64,000 bases of DNA from an uncultured Mucispirillum sp. (GTDB lineage Bacteria > Chrysiogenota > Deferribacteres > Deferribacterales > Mucispirillaceae), in the NCBI GenBank assembly GCA_944325215.1, contig CALUZC010000009.1, positions 22,559-86,558 on the forward strand, given 5' to 3'. A program made the translations under genes and the position numbers. Shown here piece by piece: positions 19,101 through 27,078 of the stretch (within the stretch, counting starts at the first letter, position 1; the number at the start of each line of letters is the position of its first letter). The notes beneath the pieces were generated by a model. That model made no database searches. It had not been told where the DNA came from and saw only the letters and a list, made by a program, of their open reading frames with translations.

Positions 19101-19363
19101 ACACTTTCTGCACTGTATGATATAATCTCTTTAACGCCCTCTATACCACGCAGCTTGTTTTCTATTTTAAATGTTACAAGAGATTCCATATCAGTAGGGG
19201 AAACACCAGAATATATTGTTGTTACCATAATATATGGAATAGGAATATCAGGTGTTGATTCTCTTGGCAGGCTAGTATAAGCAATAGAACCAAACGTAAT
19301 AAATACTATCATCAACAAAAATGCTGATGACTTCCACTTAATAGCAACCTTAGTAATAAGCAT
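16142..19363 (-). CDS. RND-family efflux permease (AcrB/MexB type)
   Basis: The 1073-residue inner-membrane proton antiporter exports drugs or other toxic compounds in complex with a periplasmic adaptor and an outer-membrane channel. It has the RND layout: a first membrane helix, a large periplasmic loop, a helix bundle with LGMLVDNAIVIVENIYRHM (the family's conserved TM4 region), a second loop and a final bundle (GVISLAGIVINNGIVLIDYTN). The first residues, including LPRESTPDIPIP, are typical of the broad hydrophobe-efflux group. AGGGGAG precedes the ATG. The adaptor gene lies four bases upstream. A decayed copy of this gene's last 90 bases lies 2.1 kb downstream. No outer-membrane channel gene is in view. 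Confidence 0.93.
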   Translation of the reverse strand: MLITKVAIKWKSSAFLLMIVFITFGSIAYTSLPRESTPDIPIPYIMVTTIYSGVSPTDMESLVTFKIENKLRGIEGVKEIISYSAESVSNISIEFNPDVNIDVALQRVRDKVDQSMNDLPQDLTEEPIITEISMSDFPVFVVAIAGDVPEHDLKLIADEMQDRFESVKGVLEVELSGTRDREILVVFDYERLQTYALTMNDLSNAVKNEHINIPGGSVDIGKGKYLVRIPGEYTDPEDIKNIVVKVQDGRPIYVRDVARVLDSFEDKDSYASLNGVPAISVSIKKRVGANILDMAEDIKAVIKEAEEEFPPAVKFTLTTDMSKDIKAMVHELENSLITGFILVFLVLFLFLGKLNSLFAAVIIPFSMLISFIVLQALGITLNMMVLFSLIMALGMLVDNAIVIVENIYRHMQEGKSRIEAAHAASEEIGWPMVTSTLTTVFAFLPMVFWPGTIGEFMKFLPLTLIITLLSSLFVALIFNPVICSTFMNVKKRHISEDEELKYSKVIQFYMKTVQFALDHRALVLTITMVLVILPMFLFGARGLGVEFFPESDPQRVYIRANAPQGTNAATTNEMVMKFREATLNEPNVKLTVGEVGGAAADYSDAGGTSTHRGRLTIEFIDFEDRSEPSPATVNRIREKLNFFPGAEVVWEKENMGPPTGDAVSIEISGRDVDVLGRLAAEIKKIVEPIPGLVDLKDDYVKSKPEIRVDVDREKAALLGLNTSSIASAVRGAIYGIEVAKYREGDNEYDIKVRLPDEKRRSIDDIKNLMINTPTGAYVPISSVAEVSMSAGFGTITRIDFKRVVNVTANAEGRSSVEVMKDVAEKLKDFDLPPGYVINYTGETEEQQEASSFLGKALVVALFLILMVLLIEFNSFAQTFIILFTIILSIGGIFWGLTITGTNFGIIMTGIGVISLAGIVINNGIVLIDYTNQLRSEGMKMREAIVRAGAVRFRPVMLTAWTTVLGMVPMATGLGIDFKNMAFVTGAEMSQWWSPMANAVIFGLAFSTMLTLVVVPVLYSFTGGGLNDKEDNANTKKGSRLQRIIYWLKGHLRLPAMLQFGKNRDLRKLLDKDE

Positions 19364-19367
19364 ATTA

Positions 19368-20399
19368 CTACTCCCCTAAACGAAGCAGTGAACCATTAGT
19401 TAAAAACTGCTGGCCACTTGTTATAAGCTCTTCCCCCGGCTCTAATCCTGAAATAATTATGACTTTAGAACCAACCATCTCACCAGTAATAACAGGGCGT
19501 TCTTCTGCCACATTATTTTTATTTACATATACTATTTTCTGGCCGTCCTTATCTATTACAGCATACATATCCACAACCATAACATTTTTAAATGACTGCC
19601 TTACAATATCTACACGAACTATCCGACCTGGTCTTATATCTTTATCCATTTCCACATCTACACGGACTTTGTGGGTTAATGTCTGTGGGTCTGATACAAC
19701 AGAAATATAATTTATGATACCTTTTTTAATATTTTTATCGCCACCTATTTCTGCCACATATACATCTACTTCCTGCCCCAATTGTAGATAACGAACATCA
19801 TTTTCTGGGATATTTACATATATTTTTAACTTAGACATATCTATAAGCCTTGCTACCTCTGTGCCAGGTGAAACATATTCACCAACATTTGGTATAACAT
19901 CATCAATAATACCAGTAACAGGGCTTTTTATTGTGCTTTTATTAAATTCATCAAGGGCAAGCTGATATGACACTGTTGATAAATCATATGTTTTTTTAGC
20001 AGTATCATATTGTTTTTGTGAAACAGATTTCTGGGCATATAAGTTTTTCTGCCTTAAATATTCTTTTCTATCATCTTCTAACTGCACTTTTGCAGAATTT
20101 AAGTTTGCCTGCAAATTATCAGTATTGATTTTTAGGATAGGTTCGCCCTTTTCTATAAAGGAACCTTCTTCTTTTCCTATCCATGTAACAGGACCTGAAG
20201 TTTCTGATGGCACTGTAATATCGTCCCATGCTTCAACGGTGCCAGGCACTGTGTAGTAATCATCAATATCACTTAATACAATTTTAGTAACTTCTACATC
20301 TGTAGGTTTCACTTGATTTGCTGCCTGCTCCTGCTTTTTGCCACCAGAACATGCAGTTATAAGCACAGCAATAATTAATAGAAAGACTTTTAATCTCAT
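19368..20399 (-). CDS. RND efflux periplasmic adaptor (membrane fusion protein), lipoprotein
   Basis: The 343-residue protein has a lipoprotein signal (MRLKVFLLIIAVLITAC) anchoring it to the inner membrane. It shows the MFP order: a barrel-sandwich half with GSFIEKGEPILKINTD, a coiled-coil hairpin (about residues 95-150), the second half with STIKSPVTGIIDDV, and a beta-barrel domain with VNIPENDVRYLQLGQEV. It links the permease encoded next to an outer-membrane channel. The gene is first in a two-gene operon; no regulator gene sits beside it. Confidence 0.92.
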   Translation of the reverse strand: MRLKVFLLIIAVLITACSGGKKQEQAANQVKPTDVEVTKIVLSDIDDYYTVPGTVEAWDDITVPSETSGPVTWIGKEEGSFIEKGEPILKINTDNLQANLNSAKVQLEDDRKEYLRQKNLYAQKSVSQKQYDTAKKTYDLSTVSYQLALDEFNKSTIKSPVTGIIDDVIPNVGEYVSPGTEVARLIDMSKLKIYVNIPENDVRYLQLGQEVDVYVAEIGGDKNIKKGIINYISVVSDPQTLTHKVRVDVEMDKDIRPGRIVRVDIVRQSFKNVMVVDMYAVIDKDGQKIVYVNKNNVAEERPVITGEMVGSKVIIISGLEPGEELITSGQQFLTNGSLLRLGE

Positions 20400-20450
20400 T
20401 AATAAATCCCATCTGTTTTTAATGATACTTACTTAATTATACTATAATGG

Positions 20451-20594
20451 TTAATTACTATCTTCTTTTTCCTCAACCATTCTTGCTACTTTTTCTTCTA
20501 ATTTATTTAATTTTTTACCAGTAGTAAAAAAATAGTAAGCCAAAATAACCCAAATAAATGCATATGCACCAACTAAAAATTGAATATTATTCAT
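20451..20594 (-). CDS. ccmD: Small membrane protein CcmD-like (heme exporter subunit D)
   Basis: This 47-residue frame starts at 20594, is led by AAGGAGTG, and reads MNNIQFLVGAYAFIWVILAY followed by a Lys/Glu tail containing KKLNKLEEKVARM. One N-terminal membrane helix with a charged cytoplasmic tail is the CcmD pattern, and it lies 13 bases after ccmC, where ccmD is expected. CcmD helps release holo-CcmE from the CcmABC complex. It is short enough to be missed by gene callers. The call rests on topology and position. Confidence 0.8.
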   Translation of the reverse strand: MNNIQFLVGAYAFIWVILAYYFFTTGKKLNKLEEKVARMVEEKEDSN

Positions 20595-20607
20595 GTTTCA
20601 CTCCTTA

Positions 20608-21282
20608 TTAATCTAACTCTAATAATTTAACCTGCCTTTCTAAAAAGATTATACGCAGTCTTCTTATTAAAAGGCTTATATATATAATAGTAAATACAAA
20701 AAGACATACCTGCATTGCCACAAACATATCAGGGTGCATGCCGCCGCCGCCTTTTTGAACTACATTTGGGTGGATAGTATTTTCCCACCATTGAATAGAT
20801 AAAAATACTATTGGCACATTAATAAAACCTATAATACCTAATGCAGCAGAAAACTGTGCTCTTTTTTGGCTTTCTTCCATAAACTGCCTAAGCATAACAT
20901 AACCTACATATATAAACCATAAAATTAATGTGGAAGTTAGTCGTGGGTCCCATGTCCAGTAAACTCCCCAGGTAGGGCGAGCCCATAATGGACCTGTCAC
21001 TATTACAATCGTGCAAAAAATAAGCCCAATCTCTGCTGAAGCTGATGCTATATCATCATATATTATTTTTTTTGTTATTAAATAAAGAATACTCATTATA
21101 AAAGTAATGAAAAATGCAAAGAAACCAATCCAGGCTGATGATACATGAAAATAAAATATCTTTTGAATAAGCCCCATTATTTTTTCAAGCGGTGCATAAA
21201 AAAATGCAAAATAAAGCCCTATGGGAACAACAAAAAATAATAAAATTGAAAATATCGTATCCAATTTCTTAAGTAACTTCAT
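20608..21282 (-). CDS. ccmC: Heme exporter permease CcmC
   Basis: The 224-residue protein has six membrane segments and the tryptophan-rich WWD loop WGVYWTWDPRLTS, which presents haem to CcmE, plus flanking histidines (YFHVSSAW; NTIHPNVV) that act as axial haem ligands in the family. It works in System I cytochrome c maturation with CcmA, B, D and E. It lies between ccmB (11 bases) and ccmD (13 bases) in one operon. Confidence 0.95.
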   Translation of the reverse strand: MKLLKKLDTIFSILLFFVVPIGLYFAFFYAPLEKIMGLIQKIFYFHVSSAWIGFFAFFITFIMSILYLITKKIIYDDIASASAEIGLIFCTIVIVTGPLWARPTWGVYWTWDPRLTSTLILWFIYVGYVMLRQFMEESQKRAQFSAALGIIGFINVPIVFLSIQWWENTIHPNVVQKGGGGMHPDMFVAMQVCLFVFTIIYISLLIRRLRIIFLERQVKLLELD

Positions 21283-21293
21283 AAATTCCTCAC

Positions 21294-21968
21294 TTATTCT
21301 TCAATTATGGCTGAAAAGATACCAAAAATAACAGCCGTAAATATTATATCAAAAACTGCCGTCAATTTTATCCAGTTATAACTATATATAATATCGCTGC
21401 CTGAAATAAATATATTGGTAGAAAGTATGGCAGCAATTAATATAGGTATCATTATAGGCAGTAAGAGCAGCGGCAGCATAATTTCTCTTGAATTTGTTCG
21501 CACACTAATCATAGAAAATAATGTGCCTACTAATGCATAACCATATGTGGCTAAAAATAAAACTGCTATCATTAATGGGTGGCTTACTATATTTATAGAA
21601 TAAAATATTAAAAATAATGGAATAAGAATAATCTCTAATAATATTAGCACAAGCATATTGGATATAACTTTTCCAAAAAATATGGCACTTTTATCCACTG
21701 GGGCAAGCATTAATGCTTCAAAATTACCACCTTCTAATTCACTCATCATTGTTTTATTAAGCCCAAGTATGCCAGAAAATGTAACAGCCATCCAAAAAAT
21801 ACCACCTGCAATTTTCTTTTCCACCTCACTGCCAGGCTCCATTATAAAACTAAATACAATAACTAATAAAATAGCAAAAACTAATGATGCATTTACTACT
21901 TCTTTCGTTCTCATCTCCATTAATACATCTTTTTTTACAATAGTAAAAAGAGCTTTAAAATAATTCAT
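21294..21968 (-). CDS. ccmB: Heme ABC exporter permease CcmB
   Basis: The ATG at 21968 follows AGGGGGCG and lies one base after the ccmA stop. A longer frame back to 22055 would overlap ccmA heavily and is rejected. The 224-residue product has six predicted helices and the CcmB features FKALFTIVKKDVLMEMRTKE, MSELEGGNFEALMLAPVD and an LLPIMIPILIAAI region near the end. It forms the transporter-like complex with CcmA that drives release of haem-loaded CcmE. Confidence 0.93.
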   Translation of the reverse strand: MNYFKALFTIVKKDVLMEMRTKEVVNASLVFAILLVIVFSFIMEPGSEVEKKIAGGIFWMAVTFSGILGLNKTMMSELEGGNFEALMLAPVDKSAIFFGKVISNMLVLILLEIILIPLFLIFYSINIVSHPLMIAVLFLATYGYALVGTLFSMISVRTNSREIMLPLLLLPIMIPILIAAILSTNIFISGSDIIYSYNWIKLTAVFDIIFTAVIFGIFSAIIEE

Positions 21969-21969
21969 A

Positions 21970-22707
21970 TTACGCCCCCTTTTCCACAGCAGTTTCAAGG
22001 TATATATTATGAAAATTTTCCTGCTCAATATCAGACTTTTTGCAGTTATATACAATTTTACCTTTATTCATAATCAAAACAGTATCTGCTAAATCAAGCC
22101 CTGTAATTAAATCATGAGTAACCATGATAATTGTTTTATTATTACTTAACTGTTCTTTTAATAAAATGGATAGTTTATTAGAAGCAAGGCTGTCAAGCCC
22201 AGTATATGGCTCATCTAAAAATATAATTTCTGGACTGTGTATTAATGCCCTTGCAATAGATATCCTTTGCAGCATACCACGAGAAAATGTTCTAACTAAA
22301 TCATCTTTACGTTTATATAAATCAAGCTGTTTTAAAAGCTCCGATGCTTTTTCTTCCACATTGCTAACATTATAAAGACTGCCATAAAACTTAAGATTTT
22401 CCATAGCAGAAAGACCACCATAAACAAATGGCTGGTGAGAAATTACACCAAAATTATACCTAAAATCATCATTTAGCTTTTTATAAGGAATATTATTATA
22501 TAAAAGTGAACCAGAAGTAAGCCTGCTCTGCATTGATAATATTTTTAAAAGAGTAGATTTACCTGCCCCATTAGGACCAAATATGGTAATGGACTGCCCC
22601 CTAAAAATATCTAAATCAACCTTTTTTAAGGCTGTTAAATGACCATAAATTTTCATAGCCTGCTTTAAAGAAATCAATGGTGTATTTTCTGTATTACTGC
22701 TGCCCAC
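21970..22707 (-). CDS. ccmA: Heme ABC exporter ATP-binding protein CcmA
   Basis: The 245-residue ATPase has Walker A FGPNGAGKST, the signature FSRGMLQRISIARAL, Walker B IIFLDEPYTGLD and the switch histidine (MVTHD). Its place before ccmB and ccmC identifies the family member. ATP hydrolysis is used to free holo-CcmE. The gene probably starts a ccmABCD transcript, with a hairpin separating it from ccmE upstream. Confidence 0.93.
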   Translation of the reverse strand: MGSSNTENTPLISLKQAMKIYGHLTALKKVDLDIFRGQSITIFGPNGAGKSTLLKILSMQSRLTSGSLLYNNIPYKKLNDDFRYNFGVISHQPFVYGGLSAMENLKFYGSLYNVSNVEEKASELLKQLDLYKRKDDLVRTFSRGMLQRISIARALIHSPEIIFLDEPYTGLDSLASNKLSILLKEQLSNNKTIIMVTHDLITGLDLADTVLIMNKGKIVYNCKKSDIEQENFHNIYLETAVEKGA

Positions 22708-22785
22708 AATAACCTGCCTGCATATTTATATTATATAAAACTCAACACTATGCCGTGTTTTGTTAAATTTTTTAACCCTAGATAA

Positions 22786-22814
22786 ATAAGGCTCGGGAGT
22801 TACCCGAGCCTTAT
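22786..22814 (-). terminator. Strong hairpin between ccmE and ccmA
   Basis: ATAAGGCTCGGG (22786-22797), loop AGTTA, and CCCGAGCCTTAT (22803-22814) pair perfectly over 12 bp. On the minus strand it follows ccmE, but the tail is only weakly T-rich. It may be the ccmE terminator or an attenuator that lowers, without stopping, transcription into ccmABCD. Confidence 0.7.
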
Positions 22815-22843
22815 AACAGCTAATATCTTTTTTGAGGAGTTTT

Positions 22844-23281
22844 TTATATATCTGCGTTTTGGTCCGCCATTGCTTTATTATGTTCTTCAATCTCCATTCC
22901 TTCATAACGGGAAGGACATTTTGCCATCAATTTACTGGCAACAAATTCTTTATTCTCACTATCATACTTGCCTTCAAGTATAACAGTAGCATCGTCCATA
23001 AAAGAATCAGGAACTATACCTTTATAAGATACCTGTATAAAAGCATCACTTTCAGGATCTTTCATGGTAAAAATAAGGCTGTTTGGTGCTTTATCAATAG
23101 AACCGTTTTTTACAGTGCCACTTACCTTTACACCCTTACCTTCATACTGCATAGGGTTTGCCAATATATCAGCCACTTCTGCATCATGCATAGAATAAGA
23201 AAATAAACCTGTTATCAATAAGTAAGATAACGCCCCTATAACTACTACACCTACTGCAATAAGTTTTTTTCTGCTGTTCAT
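22844..23281 (-). CDS. ccmE: Cytochrome c-type biogenesis heme chaperone CcmE, CxxxY variant
   Basis: The 145-residue protein has one N-terminal membrane helix (about 8-27) and a periplasmic OB-fold (VKVSGTVKNGS; VILEGKYD). The haem-attachment motif is CPSRY (Cys122 to Tyr126) instead of the usual HxxxY. The Cys form is known from some sulfate reducers and archaea, where it goes with an altered maturation pathway. The protein carries haem from CcmC to the CcmF ligase. It is transcribed separately from ccmABCD and divergently from ccdA. Confidence 0.92.
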   Translation of the reverse strand: MNSRKKLIAVGVVVIGALSYLLITGLFSYSMHDAEVADILANPMQYEGKGVKVSGTVKNGSIDKAPNSLIFTMKDPESDAFIQVSYKGIVPDSFMDDATVILEGKYDSENKEFVASKLMAKCPSRYEGMEIEEHNKAMADQNADI

Positions 23282-23440
23282 ATTTACCCCTTTTTTCTAT
23301 GAATTTAATCTATACTAAAAAAATATATTGTAAAATTCAAAATAATTTATCCTACACAATATCTACATTTTCTTATTGTATTATAAGGAAAATTTAAAAT
23401 TTCTATACAATTAATTAGTGTATTACATAAAGGGGGCATT

Positions 23441-24310
23441 ATGTTTGCAGTTGAGGCACCTACATTATTTGTAGCATTTTATTCTGGTATATTTACTTTT
23501 CTATCACCTTGTATATTCCCACTTATACCAGCTTATTTATCGTTTATGTCTGGGGAGAGTTTGGAAAATTTAAAAACTGGGCAATCCAGCTCAAAACTTT
23601 CACCACGTTTAAAAGCATTTATTGGTGCTGTATTTTTTGGAATAGGATTTTCCATTGTATTTGTAGCATTAGGTGCTTCTGCCAGCTCACTTGGTCATTT
23701 CTTTTATAACAATAAATCATTACTTGCATCTATTGGTGGTGTAATCATTATTATTTTTGGGCTTTATATGGTTGGCATACTAAAAAAACCATTTTTAACA
23801 AAAGTATTTGGTCCATTTTTTAATAGTAAAGAAAAACAAGAAAATAAACCGTCATTTATGGAAAAAATAACGCCTTCATTTATTAGTAACAACATAGTTA
23901 AAATAAAAACTGCCTTAAATAATTTCCGTATGTATTTAAGGCAAAATTCAGTTCCTTTTTATTTAAATGCATTTTTATTAGGGCTTATTTTCGTATTTGG
24001 TATGTCATCATGTACTGGTCCTATTTTAGGTGCTATCTTAATTATGGCATCTAATGAAGCATCTGTATATCAAAGTATGTGGCTTTTATTTGTTTACTCA
24101 TTAGGAATATGGGTTCCATTTTTAATATCAGCACTGGCTATTAATGAATTAATGGTTTTTATGAAAAAAGCAAATAAATTTGTATTTTGGGTAGAAAGAA
24201 TTTCTGGAATACTTCTTATTTTACTTGGCATTATATTAGTAACAGATAAAATGGAAATACTTGTAAACTGGCTTAGCAGCTTTTTCTCATTTCTGCCAGT
24301 TGTAGGGTAA
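23441..24310 (+). CDS. ccdA: CcdA/DsbD-type thiol-disulfide membrane transporter
   Basis: The 289-residue membrane protein passes reducing power across the inner membrane, mainly to keep apocytochrome c cysteines reduced. Its two redox cysteines are in SPCIFPLIPAYLSF (N-terminal) and SSCTGPILGAIL (middle). Six or seven helices are visible, plus a charged insert at about 125-165 between the two halves. AAGGGGGC precedes the ATG. Divergence from ccmE fits a role in cytochrome c maturation. Confidence 0.88.
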   Translation: MFAVEAPTLFVAFYSGIFTFLSPCIFPLIPAYLSFMSGESLENLKTGQSSSKLSPRLKAFIGAVFFGIGFSIVFVALGASASSLGHFFYNNKSLLASIGGVIIIIFGLYMVGILKKPFLTKVFGPFFNSKEKQENKPSFMEKITPSFISNNIVKIKTALNNFRMYLRQNSVPFYLNAFLLGLIFVFGMSSCTGPILGAILIMASNEASVYQSMWLLFVYSLGIWVPFLISALAINELMVFMKKANKFVFWVERISGILLILLGIILVTDKMEILVNWLSSFFSFLPVVG

Positions 24311-24407
24311 TAATTTTAGAGTTATATTTATAATCCTAGTTTTTATATAAAAATTGTCTAGTAAATAACTTGACTTTCTAAACATTTAATGCTAGTTTGT
24401 TTTAATT

Positions 24408-24426
24408 GATATTGATTATCATAATA
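24408..24426 (+). promoter_or_regulatory. Fur-like box upstream of feoA
   Basis: GATATTGATTATCATAATA matches the classical 19-bp Fur consensus at 15 positions by eye, 21 bases before the feoA ATG. Iron repression of feoA is the natural reading. Confidence 0.7.
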
Positions 24427-24447
24427 TATAAGAATTAGGTAAGGTTT

Positions 24448-24663
24448 ATGAAGTTAAGTGAGGCAGTTGCAAATAATACATATACTATATCGTCTTTAGA
24501 TTGTAGTAATTCATCTATTATAAACAGGTTTTTTGCTTTAGGGCTTTACCCTGGAGTGAAAATTAAATTGCTTCAAAATACGCCATATAAAATATGCTCA
24601 CTTGGAGGCAGTAAGGTTGCAATAAGTGACAATATTGCTGAAATGATATATGTTCAGCCATAA
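24448..24663 (+). CDS. feoA: FeoA-family protein
   Basis: The 71-residue SH3-like protein has the FeoA pattern: SSIINRFFALGLYPGVKIKLL followed by a short barrel ending SDNIAEMIYV. FeoA supports ferrous iron uptake through FeoB. No feoB is found here; the next frame is a broken rseC. A Fur-like site stands directly upstream. It may be a stand-alone FeoA-domain protein. Confidence 0.85.
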   Translation: MKLSEAVANNTYTISSLDCSNSSIINRFFALGLYPGVKIKLLQNTPYKICSLGGSKVAISDNIAEMIYVQP

Positions 24664-25053
24664 TTTATGCCATCAAAATGCAGTATCTGTTACCGTTTTA
24701 AGCTCTCATGATGGTTTTGTTACTGTGGAGCAGGCTTTAGAATGTGCAAACTGTAAAAGCTCATGCTGCTTGCTCAAAAAACAAAATCATTTAATATTAA
24801 GACCAATAAAACATATGAAAAAGGAACTACCATAAATATTATTATTGATGAAAAATATATGGTGTGCCTTTCCCTGATTTTATATGGGCTGCCTATTTTT
24901 ATTATGCTAATATCTGCATTTATTACTAATACACTTTTTCAAAAGGAAATAATAACAGCATTAACTGCACTTTTTTCACTTATTTAATCGTGGGCAATAT
25001 TAAAATATATATCAAAAAAATTAAATAAAAACCCTGTAATAATATTAGATTAA
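24650..25053 (+). pseudogene. rseC: Broken rseC (SoxR-reducing system / RseC-MucC family)
   Basis: Three pieces rebuild one RseC protein. Frame one (24650-24835) gives VTVLSSHDGFVTVEQALECANCKSSCC, the Cys-rich N-terminus. A one-base slip at the A6 run at about 24776-24781 moves to the frame encoding GTTINIIIDEKYMV and the membrane part LILYGLPIFIMLISAFI. That frame meets a TAA at 24985-24987, after which it continues SWAILKYISKKLNKNPVIIL to a stop at 25051-25053, the usual RseC tail. So one frameshift plus one nonsense codon. RseC normally acts with the Rnf-type complex to reduce SoxR or modulate envelope stress. The end overlaps the convergent ppk1. Confidence 0.8.
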
Positions 25054-27066
25054 CCTGTTATTCATAAAATATTCTTGAGAATTAACTGGCTCTTCTTTTT
25101 CCTGCCTGATGATTTTTGTAAACTCATCACCCTGTAATATCCATGCTTTCATATTGTCCTGCAGAGTTATATCTAAAAATTTATGCAGTGATGACTGTAA
25201 TGTTTTATCATATATTTCTGTCATTAACTCTACACGCCTGTTTAAGTTTCTTGGCATCATATCAGCAGAAGCTATAAAATATCTTGGCTCTCCCCCATTT
25301 TCAAAATAAAATATTCTAGCGTGCTCTAAAAACCTGCCTACAATACTTCTTACTCTTATATTTTCACTAAACCCTTTGCAGCCTGCTTTTAAACCACATA
25401 TACCACGCACAATTAAATCAATACGCACTCCAGCATTAGATGCTTCATACATTTTATTAATAACATCTTTATCAATTAACGAGTTCATCTTCATAATAAC
25501 TCGTGCCTGCCTGCCAGATTTTGCCATTTTTATTTCGTTATCAAAAAGAGTATATATATTTTCCCTTAAATTAAATGGAGCAACACTTAAACAGTTCCAT
25601 GACTGCTCATCAGTATAAGCCATAAGGTAGTTAAAAAGCTGAGCTGCATCTCTGCCTATTTTATCGTTTGATGTTATTAAGTCCACATCAGTATATTGCA
25701 TAGCAGTATTTTCATTATAGTTGCCTGTTGCAATATGGGTATAACGCTTTATTCCGTCTTTTTCACGCCGCACTATTAAAAGGCATTTTGCATGTATTTT
25801 AAGCCCTGCAATACCGTAAGTTACAATACAGCCTGCATCTTCTAAATTTTTTGCCCAGTCTATATTTCTTTCTTCATCAAATCGAGCTTTTAGTTCTACT
25901 ACAACACTTACCTGCTTGCCACTTTTAGCAGCCTTCACTAAAGATGCCAGTATGGAAGAATCTCTATTTGTTCTATAAAGTGTCATTTTTATGGCAAGAA
26001 CATCTTTATCTTCTGCTGCTGTTGCAATAAGCTTTGATACAGCAGAAAAAGAATAGTATGGTCTGAAAAATAAAATATCCTGCTCTTTTATTTTATTAAA
26101 TATATCAGAACTTTCAAAGTTGTATGGTATTATAAACTGCTCATGATGGCTAAACTGGGCAGATGGAATTAGCGATGATAAATTAAATAAAAATGTTAAA
26201 TCTATTACACCATCTACATACTGGGTTTCCATATCTTTAAAATTTACCATTTTTTGTAAAAATTCTACAATGTATTTTGGTGTATTATGCTCTATTTCAA
26301 CCCTTGTAACAGCACCTTTTACACGCCTTGAAAGAAAATCTTTCATAGATAATATTATATCTGCTATTTCTTCTGAACGCATTTCAATATCTGCATTTCT
26401 TGTTACTCTAAAAACATTTACAGTTTTCACATTGTAACCACGAAAAAGTTTTTGGATATGCTTTTTAATTATTTCTTCCACTGTATATATTATACGCTTT
26501 GCTCCCTTATGGATAACAAAGTATCTTCTAATATTTTCAGGCAGCATAATAAGAGAAAAATATTCTCTGCCCTCTTTTTCTAAAGCTGCTATTACTGTCA
26601 TTCTTTTATTATATATAAAAGGAAATGGGTGTGCAGGGTCCAATGTTACTGGGCTTACAACACTCATAATAGCATCTATAAATATATTTTCTGTATCTTC
26701 ATAATATTCATCTATGATATCTGGGTTAAAAAAACAGTTATGTTTTTCAAGTTCCTGCCGCAGCTGCATAAATATATTCTGCTGTTTTTCTATTAATCTT
26801 TTTGTCTGGTGGCTGATAGATATAATCTGCTCTTCTGGTGTATAGCCTGCAATATCTGTTTTTTCATAACCTGCACTAATCTGCTCAATAAGCCCAGCTA
26901 CACGCACCATAAAAAATTCGTCCATATTAGATGAAAATATGGCAGTGAACTTTAAACGCTCCATTAGTGGATTATGTATATCTAATGCTTCTGTAAGCAC
27001 TCTCTCATTAAATGAAAGCCAGCTTAATTCACGGCTGATGTAGTATTCTTTCTTGTTGTGGTCCAT
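25045..27066 (-). CDS. ppk1: Polyphosphate kinase 1
   Basis: The 673-residue enzyme builds polyphosphate from ATP. It opens with the PPK N domain YYISRELSWLSFNERVLTEA and has the phospholipase-D-like catalytic half. That half includes AIKMTLYRTNRDSSI, the autophosphorylated histidine in LKIHAKCLLIVRR, GNYNENTA and the C-terminal ADMMPRNLNRRVELM. Length is normal. It is 12 bases after a Ppx/GppA-like gene; kinase and phosphatase genes together point to polyphosphate or (p)ppGpp balance. Confidence 0.95.
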   Translation of the reverse strand: MDHNKKEYYISRELSWLSFNERVLTEALDIHNPLMERLKFTAIFSSNMDEFFMVRVAGLIEQISAGYEKTDIAGYTPEEQIISISHQTKRLIEKQQNIFMQLRQELEKHNCFFNPDIIDEYYEDTENIFIDAIMSVVSPVTLDPAHPFPFIYNKRMTVIAALEKEGREYFSLIMLPENIRRYFVIHKGAKRIIYTVEEIIKKHIQKLFRGYNVKTVNVFRVTRNADIEMRSEEIADIILSMKDFLSRRVKGAVTRVEIEHNTPKYIVEFLQKMVNFKDMETQYVDGVIDLTFLFNLSSLIPSAQFSHHEQFIIPYNFESSDIFNKIKEQDILFFRPYYSFSAVSKLIATAAEDKDVLAIKMTLYRTNRDSSILASLVKAAKSGKQVSVVVELKARFDEERNIDWAKNLEDAGCIVTYGIAGLKIHAKCLLIVRREKDGIKRYTHIATGNYNENTAMQYTDVDLITSNDKIGRDAAQLFNYLMAYTDEQSWNCLSVAPFNLRENIYTLFDNEIKMAKSGRQARVIMKMNSLIDKDVINKMYEASNAGVRIDLIVRGICGLKAGCKGFSENIRVRSIVGRFLEHARIFYFENGGEPRYFIASADMMPRNLNRRVELMTEIYDKTLQSSLHKFLDITLQDNMKAWILQGDEFTKIIRQEKEEPVNSQEYFMNNRLI

Positions 27067-27078
27067 AATATCACCTAA

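Noticed and set aside
24763..24987. Independent 61- and 74-residue proteins at 24650-24835 and 24763-24987
   Set aside because: Together with the sequence after the stop they rebuild one RseC, so they are pieces of a pseudogene.
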